DNA of 21,503 nt, from IMG/VR virus record IMGVR_UViG_3300005935_005891, positions 1 to 21,503 of that record. One strand, 5' to 3'. The first letter of the stretch is position 1; each line of letters opens with the position of its first letter. The notes below the pieces were generated by a model. It was not told the origin of the DNA. It saw nothing but the letters and a program-made list of their open reading frames with translations, and ran no database searches. This DNA comes from a virus. This document shows positions 5,548-11,186 of this stretch, piece by piece. The translations under genes and the position numbers were made by a program.

Positions 5548-6547
5548 AACGTGGTCTGTTGTGGACAGCACGAAAATTCAGCAGTACCTTGACTGCCCAC
5601 GTCAGTACTTTTTCAAGTACATTCTTGGATGGGATGCCATAGAGCCTAACATCCATCTTGAGTTCGGAACAGCATGGCACCTTGCTATGGAGCAGTTGCT
5701 CAACAATAGCTATTCGGAAGAGAACGTGTTGAAAGCCTATGATTGCTTTCTCAAGCACTATCGCAAGTATTGGAGCGATATGTATGATGCAGACAATGGA
5801 GTCAAAACACCTGCTAATGCCCTGCGTGGGTTGATAAACTATGTTGCTACCTATCCTGATGACCACAAGAACTACGACATCATGGCAACGGAGATTGCAG
5901 GGGTTGTAAGCCTTGACTATGATGTAAAAGGTGACCCAATGGAGCTTTACTTCCGAATGGACACCTTGATGAAGGGCGAGGCAGGTTATGCTTCTCTCGA
6001 GCACAAGACGGCTAAGAGTATGAGTCGAACATGGTATGGTGACTTTGCACAAGCTACACAAACCGGAACTTACCTCCATGTTCTTCATAGCCAGTACGCT
6101 CGTGAAGAAGTTGACGCAATCTATATAAATGGTTTCGAGCCTCATAACCAACCACGCACCAAAAAGAATGGTGAGCCTTATGCAGGGGATGTCGACTGTC
6201 GCTTTGACCGCTTTCCTATCAGACGTACCATGCCACAGATGGAGGACTGGTTTGACACTACCAGTTATTGGATGAGGCTTCTTAAGATTGACACGGATAT
6301 GATGCTTGAAGATCAAGAGAAGGTTTCAGCTCCTGTTGTGATGCCTTGCTTCCATAAGAACACTCGTAGTTGTACGAAGTATTTCGGTTGTGCCTTTGCT
6401 GATATATGTAGAGCCTGGCCTAACCCTATGCGCGAGGACTGTCAAATAGTTCAGCCCGGATATACGAAACGCTATTGGGATCCTCGACCTGCAGAGCTTG
6501 GTGGAACAGACGAAGAGCAAACGGCTAAAAAAGTGATAAGAGCTTAA
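5528..6547 (+). CDS. PD-(D/E)XK nuclease with Cas4/AddB-type Fe-S cluster
   Basis: This 339-residue DNA exonuclease contains the RecB/Cas4 core: E122, D145 in YFRMDTLMK, and E158-H-K160 in SLEHKTAK, followed by QATQTGTYLHVL, the QxxxY helix. One cysteine near the N-terminus (C23 in LDCPRQYFFKY) and three near the C-terminus (C282, C288, C294 in CTKYFGCAFADIC) form the four-cysteine 4Fe-4S staple known from Cas4 and AddB. I use ATG 5528, which has GAGGAGAG. The open frame reaches TTG 5513, but that would put the ribosome site inside the gene. No cas genes are nearby. With Sak4 and SSB next to it, it most likely resects DNA ends for phage recombination. Confidence 0.88.
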   Translation: MKIQPHETWSVVDSTKIQQYLDCPRQYFFKYILGWDAIEPNIHLEFGTAWHLAMEQLLNNSYSEENVLKAYDCFLKHYRKYWSDMYDADNGVKTPANALRGLINYVATYPDDHKNYDIMATEIAGVVSLDYDVKGDPMELYFRMDTLMKGEAGYASLEHKTAKSMSRTWYGDFAQATQTGTYLHVLHSQYAREEVDAIYINGFEPHNQPRTKKNGEPYAGDVDCRFDRFPIRRTMPQMEDWFDTTSYWMRLLKIDTDMMLEDQEKVSAPVVMPCFHKNTRSCTKYFGCAFADICRAWPNPMREDCQIVQPGYTKRYWDPRPAELGGTDEEQTAKKVIRA

Positions 6548-6556
6548 CATTGATGG

Positions 6557-6575
6557 TTGTCCCAAATTGGGGTAA
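6557..6575 (+). promoter_or_regulatory. 19-bp palindromic element, copy 2
   Basis: TTGTCCCAAATTGGGGTAA lies nine bases after the nuclease stop. Its last AA starts the AAGGAGG ribosome site of the gene at 6588. It is the exact reverse complement of the copy at 10915-10933. A bound regulator would cover the ribosome site on DNA. As RNA, the same bases could pair through eight positions with two wobbles and partly hide the AAGG. Confidence 0.65.
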
Positions 6576-6587
6576 GGAGGAGACAAC

Positions 6588-6779
6588 ATGCGTGGACGTA
6601 TACTACGTATTTTAGAGTATGAAGGTGAAATTGAGTGGCTTACAAGATCCATTAATGCTCGAGGAGTCAAGGGACAAAGAGTAACAGACCATGGTACTAT
6701 AAGAGAAGCCCTGCTTGGTGATACAATAGAGTTATTAAAAGAGAAGGAGGTCTCTTGTGAACAAAGCAGAAAGACGTAA
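6588..6779 (+). CDS. hypothetical 63-residue protein
   Basis: The ATG stands behind AAGGAGG and the palindromic element. The product MRGRILRILEYEGEIEWLTR has a basic amphipathic start, then SINARGVKGQRVTDHGTIRE and a charged helix. Its position between the nuclease and the Sak4-like ATPase suggests a recombination accessory or a small regulator, but no fold is recognised. The last 23 bases overlap the GTG start of the ATPase gene. Many phages carry an unrelated small protein in this position. Confidence 0.7.
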   Translation: MRGRILRILEYEGEIEWLTRSINARGVKGQRVTDHGTIREALLGDTIELLKEKEVSCEQSRKT

Positions 6780-7602
6780 TGGATTTCTCATGGTAAAGAA
6801 CCGTGTAGATGAAATCCGAAACCGTTATGAGGCTCGAGAACGTATTGATAAGCTTCGAGCTCTTGTATATGGTCATTGTGGTACAGGCAAATCACGCCTT
6901 GCCCTCAGTTGTCCACAACCTGTCTTCGCAGATAGTTTTGACCCACAAGGCTTTGAGCTAAGAGCTCTGCGAAAGATGAAGACCGAGGGCAGACTTATCG
7001 TTGATGATCGGTGGGAGCGTGATGATTGGAAGAACCCTTTTGTCTATCGTGATTGGGAAAAGGAGATGCTTAAGCGTCGCAAGGAACACTTCTTTGACTA
7101 CATCGGAACCTATTTTCTCGATGGCACGACTCGGTGGGCACAGTCTATGATGTATGCTATCATGAAAAAAGGTAGCAAGAACGGCCCATCAAGGGCTGGA
7201 GGAACTCCTGAGATACAGGACTACCTTGTACAACAAATGACGGGAGCTGATGAACTTGGTCGCTTGCTTGACCTGCCTTGTCATGTTATCGTAACGGGTC
7301 TTATCGGTACAGATAAAGATGAGGTCAGTGGAAAGACCACAACAGGCCTGCTTCTTTCTGGCAAGTTCAGTGCACAGATTCCACCACTTTTTAGTGAGGT
7401 CTATGTTGCCCAAGCTGCTAAGGGTGATTGGCATCTGATGACGAAACCTGAAAGCACCTACTTCGCTAAGACACGTATGGGTGAAGGCTTGTTTCTGCCT
7501 CATGAGAAGCCAGACATCAAAGCCCTTATACGTAAAGCTGGTATGGATGACAGTGACCATGAGTTCCTTGAAGATTATCTCGTGAAGGGAGTTGTAGCTT
7601 GA
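6757..7602 (+). CDS. Sak4-like RecA-fold ATPase (recombinase candidate)
   Basis: The GTG start at 6757 has AAGGAGG six bases upstream. Walker A is GHCGTGKS (39-46, K45), and Walker B is YFLDG (119-123) inside IGTYFLDGTTRW. HVIVTGLIGTDKDE (about 176-189) fits the strand that follows in AAA_24/Sak4 proteins. At 281 residues the length is typical. Sak4 proteins are small RecA-like single-strand annealing or strand-exchange proteins of phages and act together with a phage SSB, which is present at 8323. The PD-(D/E)XK nuclease upstream completes the usual exonuclease-recombinase pair. Similar P-loop proteins have also been called helicase loaders, but the context favours recombination. Confidence 0.8.
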   Translation: MNKAERRNGFLMVKNRVDEIRNRYEARERIDKLRALVYGHCGTGKSRLALSCPQPVFADSFDPQGFELRALRKMKTEGRLIVDDRWERDDWKNPFVYRDWEKEMLKRRKEHFFDYIGTYFLDGTTRWAQSMMYAIMKKGSKNGPSRAGGTPEIQDYLVQQMTGADELGRLLDLPCHVIVTGLIGTDKDEVSGKTTTGLLLSGKFSAQIPPLFSEVYVAQAAKGDWHLMTKPESTYFAKTRMGEGLFLPHEKPDIKALIRKAGMDDSDHEFLEDYLVKGVVA

Positions 7603-8255
7603 CACGTAAAAACACCAGAGTTTTCATTGATGTAGAGACCACAGGGCTTGACCCTATCAAGAACGGCATTATACAACTTTCTGGATGCGTGGAGCAGTAC
7701 GGTGAGGTTAAACAAGAGTTTGACTTTCTTGTTTGTCCACTGGCCACGGATGCAATTGACCCTAAGGCTCTTAAGGTAACCGGTAATACAGTAGAGAGCA
7801 TTCGGAAGTTCGAGACGCCTGAAACAGTGCATGCTAAGTTCAAGACGCTTCTTGATAAGTACATTGACTGTTATGACTCTCATGACAAGGCGCATTTTGT
7901 AGCTTACAATGCACAGTTCGACTTCGGTTTTGTGCTAAACTGGTTCAAGAAGCTAAAGGATAAGTATTTCTTCAGCTACTTTTGGGCACCACCTGTTTGT
8001 GTGATGATGCTTTCATCTGAGCACCTGTCTCAAGTTCGTCACCGGATGAAGAATTTTCAGCTCTTCACTGTAGCTGCACATCTTAACATCCAAGAGAAGG
8101 GTAAAGCGCATGATGCTATCACGGACATAAGAGTAACGCGAGCTATATATCTAAAGGTCAAGGCACCAGACACGGCTTACTCTACTGTCCCACCACCATT
8201 AAAAAAGGAGGAGCTCGACAAGGTAGACAAGACGAAACATCCCGATGCATGGTAG
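7599..8255 (+). CDS. DEDDh 3'-5' exonuclease (DNA polymerase III epsilon-like)
   Basis: The TTG start at 7599 overlaps the previous TGA and follows AAGGGAG. The 218-residue protein carries all five expected residues: D11 and E13 in FIDVETTGLDP, D108 in VAYNAQFDFGF, and H171 and D176 in KAHDAITDIR. It is a single exonuclease domain with a short polar tail (residues about 195-218) rich in Lys and Pro. Family members remove 3' nucleotides from DNA or RNA. The DNA polymerase at 11179 already has its own proofreading domain, so this one more likely trims ends in recombination or degrades host nucleic acid. Confidence 0.9.
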   Translation: MTRKNTRVFIDVETTGLDPIKNGIIQLSGCVEQYGEVKQEFDFLVCPLATDAIDPKALKVTGNTVESIRKFETPETVHAKFKTLLDKYIDCYDSHDKAHFVAYNAQFDFGFVLNWFKKLKDKYFFSYFWAPPVCVMMLSSEHLSQVRHRMKNFQLFTVAAHLNIQEKGKAHDAITDIRVTRAIYLKVKAPDTAYSTVPPPLKKEELDKVDKTKHPDAW

Positions 8256-8272
8256 TAGGAAAAGAACGGTAG

Positions 8273-8302
8273 TTCCATGAGGCACAGCCTCACACATATA
8301 AA
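8273..8302 (+). promoter_or_regulatory. possible weak promoter with hairpin upstream of SSB
   Basis: TATAAA (8297-8302) lies 20 bases before the SSB start region, with a poor -35 candidate TTCCAT (8273-8278) 18 bases upstream. Between them a perfect six-base stem TGAGGC-ACA-GCCTCA (8278-8292) could be a protein site. The 67-base gap is unusual in this tightly packed stretch, which favours a control region for a strongly expressed SSB gene. Confidence 0.3.
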
Positions 8303-8322
8303 CATTAACAAGGAGTACCAAG

Positions 8323-8748
8323 ATGTCAGAAACCCCAAGCATGTTAGACCTGAACATGAATGATGTATACGAAACAGAAATGCTTCCTGATGGGGAAGAG
8401 CAGGAACTTCGTATTGCCAAGGCAGAAATGAAGGAGAAGAAAAAAGCTCCTGGTGAGTTCCAGCTCGTCGTGATTCTCGAAGACCCTTCGAACGATAAGA
8501 TTGACGACATCTGGTTGTACATGGGTGTCCCAACAGTTGATGAACGTCAGAACAGCCCGAAGACGGCGAACAGAAAAATGCAGCGGATTCAGCAGTTCTA
8601 TGATGCTTTCGACATTGACTATAGCCAGCCGGTAATGATGGCAGATCTTCAAGGCCAGACCGGATGGGCAGTAGTCGGTATTCAGGCAGCTCAGGATAGC
8701 TTCCCCGAAAAGAACTATGTGAAATCCTTCACCGTAAAAGCAGCTTAA
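8323..8748 (+). CDS. single-stranded DNA-binding protein, DUF669-like
   Basis: The ATG follows ACAAGGAGTACCAAG. The 141-residue protein shows MLPDGEEQELRIAKAEMKEK, the first strands of the phage DUF669/SSB-like OB fold, then FQLVVILEDPSNDKIDDIWL and YMGVP, a helix (NRKMQRIQQFYDAFDIDYSQ), and a last barrel part GWAVVGIQAAQ with KNYVKSFTVK. The spacing of strand, helix and strand fits the family. SSB from such loci coats exposed DNA and stimulates Sak4. It is free-standing between a 67-base leader and an intrinsic terminator, and its codons are biased toward GAC, CAG and AAC, consistent with high expression. The usual acidic C-terminal tail of bacterial SSB is absent (it ends FTVKAA). Confidence 0.72.
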   Translation: MSETPSMLDLNMNDVYETEMLPDGEEQELRIAKAEMKEKKKAPGEFQLVVILEDPSNDKIDDIWLYMGVPTVDERQNSPKTANRKMQRIQQFYDAFDIDYSQPVMMADLQGQTGWAVVGIQAAQDSFPEKNYVKSFTVKAA

Positions 8749-8757
8749 CATATATCT

Positions 8758-8789
8758 AAGAGTGGGGAGCTTCGGCTCCCTTCTCTTTT
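8758..8789 (+). terminator. intrinsic terminator after SSB
   Basis: GGGAGC (8765-8770) pairs with GCTCCC (8775-8780) around a TTCG tetraloop, the most stable kind. Outer bases AAGAG (8758-8762) and CTCTT (8783-8787) extend the stem past a small internal mismatch. The run TTTT (8786-8789) and AAACTTTT follow. It closes the recombination block, ten bases after the SSB stop at 8748. This is the clearest terminator in the window. Confidence 0.8.
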
Positions 8790-8814
8790 AAACTTTTAGA
8801 GAAAGGATTTTAAG

Positions 8815-9069
8815 ATGCTCCATCAAGACGTGGAGGAAATGAAAAAGGGTGTGTTACCTGGAACACTTGAGCACACAGCTAAGTCTGAAGGCAACCTTGA
8901 AACAAAGGTTATCAGAAGCATAGCAAAAGAATGTTATACTCCTACAGTAAGAGAACGAAGTGAAGAGATCTTTAATGAGCTGGATGCTTTGGTAATAGAT
9001 CTTTCAGTAATAGCAAAAAAGCTAATCGACATAAGAGACTATGCTGTAATAATAAAGGAAAAGCTATGA
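8815..9069 (+). CDS. hypothetical 84-residue helical protein
   Basis: The ATG follows GAGAAAGGATTTTAAG. The protein is helical and charged: MLHQDVEEMKKGVLPGTLEH, then a long helix (RERSEEIFNELDALVIDLSV) ending in KKLIDIRDYAVIIKEKL. The two Leu/Ile-rich helices look amphipathic, suggesting a small helical bundle or coiled coil. Its TGA overlaps the next ATG (ATGA at 9066-9069). The family is not recognised. It is the first gene after the SSB terminator, so it may be transcribed by read-through or from a promoter I cannot see. Confidence 0.65.
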   Translation: MLHQDVEEMKKGVLPGTLEHTAKSEGNLETKVIRSIAKECYTPTVRERSEEIFNELDALVIDLSVIAKKLIDIRDYAVIIKEKL

Positions 9070-9347
9070 TTGAACCTCGCTCTCGTTTAAACGCTGACAT
9101 CCGGGCAGAGGTTAAAGCTGAGCTCACCGACCTTATTCCTCATGGATATATGGGTCACCTTTTTGACACCATAGCAGAGATGCTTGTCATAGAACTCAAG
9201 CAAAACCCTGGAGAGATTATGGCTCTCATATTCACGCAACAAATGAAGATCAAAGATATCCTTGAAGGCAATACACCAGAGGGTAAGATTTGCCCCTGCT
9301 GTCTTGGTTCAGGGTTTCAAAAGGATACGCCTGATGGAACTAAGTGA
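9066..9347 (+). CDS. hypothetical 93-residue protein with single CxxC-GxG motif
   Basis: It starts at the ATGA overlap. The main part is a helical domain (LNADIRAEVKAELTDLIPHG, then LFDTIAEMLVIELKQNPGEI). Near the end it has KICPCCLGSGFQKD, one copy of the CxxCxGxG zinc-binding knuckle known from DnaJ. DnaJ has four such copies; one alone would need a partner. The partial gene at the left edge ends with a comparable CPECRG. It is coupled upstream, and the next gene starts 14 bases before its stop. The family is not recognised. Confidence 0.65.
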   Translation: MIEPRSRLNADIRAEVKAELTDLIPHGYMGHLFDTIAEMLVIELKQNPGEIMALIFTQQMKIKDILEGNTPEGKICPCCLGSGFQKDTPDGTK

Positions 9348-9552
9348 TTTAAAAACAAGCATCACGGATATGACTGATGCGGAGCTCGAGGCTTCAATGA
9401 AGGATGTTCGAGCGCAACGACGGAACTCTACACGTAAGAAAAAGGCCAGTACAAAGAAGGCCACACCTAAAGAAGTCTCTTTTGATAATATGTCCACTGA
9501 AGCCCTTGAAGGGCTGCTTGAAGCCTTTGGAGGCACTGATGGAACTGAGTAG
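9334..9552 (+). CDS. hypothetical 72-residue protein with Lys/Arg-rich middle
   Basis: The frame extends back to 9262, but AAAAGGAT lies seven bases before ATG 9334, and the earlier start would overlap the previous gene by 86 bases. The product begins MELSDLKTSITDMTDAELEA. A basic stretch follows (RAQRRNSTRKKKASTKKATP), then an acidic helical end (STEALEGLLEAFGGTDGTE). The alternation of acidic, basic and acidic blocks suggests a partly disordered nucleic-acid or protein-binding adaptor. It overlaps the methyltransferase start by 14 bases. Confidence 0.6.
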   Translation: MELSDLKTSITDMTDAELEASMKDVRAQRRNSTRKKKASTKKATPKEVSFDNMSTEALEGLLEAFGGTDGTE

Positions 9553-10912
9553 CAAAACATTGTCCATTGTACATCTTGACGTTATAACTGTAGGCAATCG
9601 TTACCGTGAGGACTTCGGAGACTTAGAAGCTCTTGCAGCTGACATCAGTGCGAATGGACTTATCTCTCCTATAGCGGTGATGAAAAACCTGCGAGAGGAA
9701 GCAGAGCAGGTAACCTATACTTTGCTTGCAGGAGAGCGTCGTTATCGTGCTCATCAAATGCTTGCCATGGTAGACAATAACTTCAGCTCCATTGCTTGTA
9801 ACATCTACCCTTACATCGAGAATGAGTTCGATCGTCGCACCATTGAGCTCGCAGAGAATCTTCAACGCGAGGCCATGAGCTTCCAAGAAGAATGCGCTTT
9901 GAAGCTTGAGATACACCGGCTTCAGGTTTCCATACACGGAGTAAAGGAACGAAGCTCCAAGACCGGACATTCTATGAGGGACACAGCTCGTATGCTTGGA
10001 GAAAGTCCTACAAATTTGAGTCGTGACCTTGACCTTGCTGAGGCAATGGAGCAACTACCAGAGCTTAAAAAGGCCAAGAACAAAAACGAAGCGGCTAAGG
10101 CTTACTCTCGTGTTAAAGAGGATATGCTACGAACAGAGATGGCTAAGAGAGCGGAGACAAGGAAGGCAAATACTTCTGAAGACAAGGCACGTAAGAAGTT
10201 AACAGATAGCTATATGCTTATAGACACGTTCAAAGGCCTTGAGCAACTGGCTGACTCCACCATCGACTTCTTTGAGATTGACCCGCCCTATAACATCGAG
10301 TTACGTCATGTTGTTAATACCTCCAAACGAGAAGACAAGGAACTTATGGGTGGTGATAAGCCCCTTACTAAAGAGGAATATGGTACATTCATCAAGAAGC
10401 TCTTACGAGAGGTTATGCGTGTGCTTCGTCCTAATGGATGGGTCATTATGTGGCACGCTACTGAACCTTGGCATCAACCCATGCTCAACTGGATGAAAGC
10501 AGCAGGACTTGAGATGACCGGTGTTCCCTGTATGTGGGTTAAGAATGTAGGTAACACACGTACACCTAACATACATTTCAAAAACCTTTATGAGCCCTTC
10601 TTTTATGCTCGCAAGGGCAACGCTATGCTTGCTAAACCTGGCATGAATAATGTCTTTGATATGAGGGCTATAGCAGGTTCAAACAAGGTACATCCGAATG
10701 AGAAACCTATTGAGCTTTATATGAAGATTCTTCAGGCCATGTGTTTACCTCATCACTTTGTTTGCTCCGCTTTTGCTGGTAGTGGTAACTGTTTACTTGC
10801 AACTTCCAATCTCGGAATGCAGGCTATTGGTTTCGACATCAATGAGAACCATCGTAATGGTTATGTTGTGAAGGTTCATGGTGGTACTCCAGGAGAATAC
10901 ATGAGTTTCTAA
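9539..10912 (+). CDS. ParB-N domain/DNA methyltransferase fusion
   Basis: This 457-residue protein joins two domains. Residues 1-200 are ParB-like: DLEALAADISANGLISPIAV, GERRYRA (65-71, box II type), ENLQRE (106-111) and a helix-turn-helix-like SMRDTARMLGESPTNLSRDL (145-164). Residues 225-457 are a methyltransferase with DPPY (248-251, catalytic), HPNEKP (385-390) and FAGSGN (412-417, AdoMet site). The order DPPY before FAGSGN marks the beta class; DPPY suggests N6-adenine methylation, although N4-cytosine is possible. I chose ATG 9539, which has TTGGAGGCACTG. The frame runs back to 9404, but through another gene and without a site. No restriction enzyme is next to it, so self-protection or control of DNA is more likely. 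Confidence 0.88.
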   Translation: MELSSKTLSIVHLDVITVGNRYREDFGDLEALAADISANGLISPIAVMKNLREEAEQVTYTLLAGERRYRAHQMLAMVDNNFSSIACNIYPYIENEFDRRTIELAENLQREAMSFQEECALKLEIHRLQVSIHGVKERSSKTGHSMRDTARMLGESPTNLSRDLDLAEAMEQLPELKKAKNKNEAAKAYSRVKEDMLRTEMAKRAETRKANTSEDKARKKLTDSYMLIDTFKGLEQLADSTIDFFEIDPPYNIELRHVVNTSKREDKELMGGDKPLTKEEYGTFIKKLLREVMRVLRPNGWVIMWHATEPWHQPMLNWMKAAGLEMTGVPCMWVKNVGNTRTPNIHFKNLYEPFFYARKGNAMLAKPGMNNVFDMRAIAGSNKVHPNEKPIELYMKILQAMCLPHHFVCSAFAGSGNCLLATSNLGMQAIGFDINENHRNGYVVKVHGGTPGEYMSF

Positions 10913-10914
10913 CG

Positions 10915-10933
10915 TTACCCCAATTTGGGACAA
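10915..10933 (+). promoter_or_regulatory. 19-bp palindromic element, copy 3
   Basis: TTACCCCAATTTGGGACAA begins two bases after the methyltransferase stop and ends in the AAGGAGG of the small gene at 10943. It is the exact reverse complement of copy 2 (6557-6575), so a symmetric protein site explains it better than an RNA structure: as RNA, this orientation has two mismatches where copy 2 has wobbles. Confidence 0.65.
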
Positions 10934-10942
10934 GGAGGAATC

Positions 10943-11017
10943 ATGACAGACTCATTTATATTTATTCCTGCCTGTTTGCTATTAGTGATCTGTGGTTTTA
11001 TTTTAGGGAGGAGGTAG
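10943..11017 (+). CDS. 24-residue membrane peptide
   Basis: The ATG is nine bases after the palindromic element, with AAGGAGG at ideal spacing. MTDSFIFIPACLLLVICGFI then LGRR is one transmembrane helix with a positive C-terminal end, which would stay in the cytoplasm. The stop is one base before the next start. The very good ribosome site is the main support. Its role is unknown. Such short helices in phages may modify membrane proteins. Confidence 0.5.
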   Translation: MTDSFIFIPACLLLVICGFILGRR

Positions 11018-11018
11018 T

Positions 11019-11186
11019 ATGTTACCTGACTTTGGATATAACATGCTTGCCTTCATAGCAGGTATGACCATCGGAGGAGCTTTTCTTGGCTCACTCATGG
11101 CCATTGTAGGTTATGTTATAGGATGGCATCAAGTAGTAGCTATTCAATTACCTAAAACACATAACATAGAGGACAGAGATGAGTAG
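11019..11186 (+). CDS. 55-residue glycine-rich membrane protein
   Basis: ATG at 11019 follows GGGAGGAGGTAGT. MLPDFGYNMLAFIAGMTIGG continues into AFLGSLMAIVGYVIGW, a long hydrophobic stretch (residues 9-36) with glycine every four residues or so, as in tightly packed helix pairs. The soluble end is polar (AIQLPKTHNIEDRDE). One long or two short membrane segments are possible, so a holin-like or accessory membrane role cannot be excluded, but no lysis genes are near. It overlaps the polymerase start by eight bases, implying coupling. Confidence 0.6.
   Translation: MLPDFGYNMLAFIAGMTIGGAFLGSLMAIVGYVIGWHQVVAIQLPKTHNIEDRDE

Noticed and set aside
5477-6316. 279-codon open frame on the - strand opposite the nuclease gene
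   Set aside because: The + strand gene has clear catalytic motifs and a ribosome site. The antisense frame has no ribosome site, odd composition (many Cys, His, Val) and no recognisable domain.
5528-6547. Calling the Fe-S nuclease a CRISPR Cas4
   Set aside because: No cas1, cas2 or repeat array is present. Its neighbours are phage recombination genes, so a resection nuclease is the simpler reading.
9404-9538. Longer start for the methyltransferase fusion (ATG 9404)
   Set aside because: It would double-code almost the whole preceding gene and has no ribosome site. TTGGAGG fits ATG 9539, and the ParB-N domain begins there.
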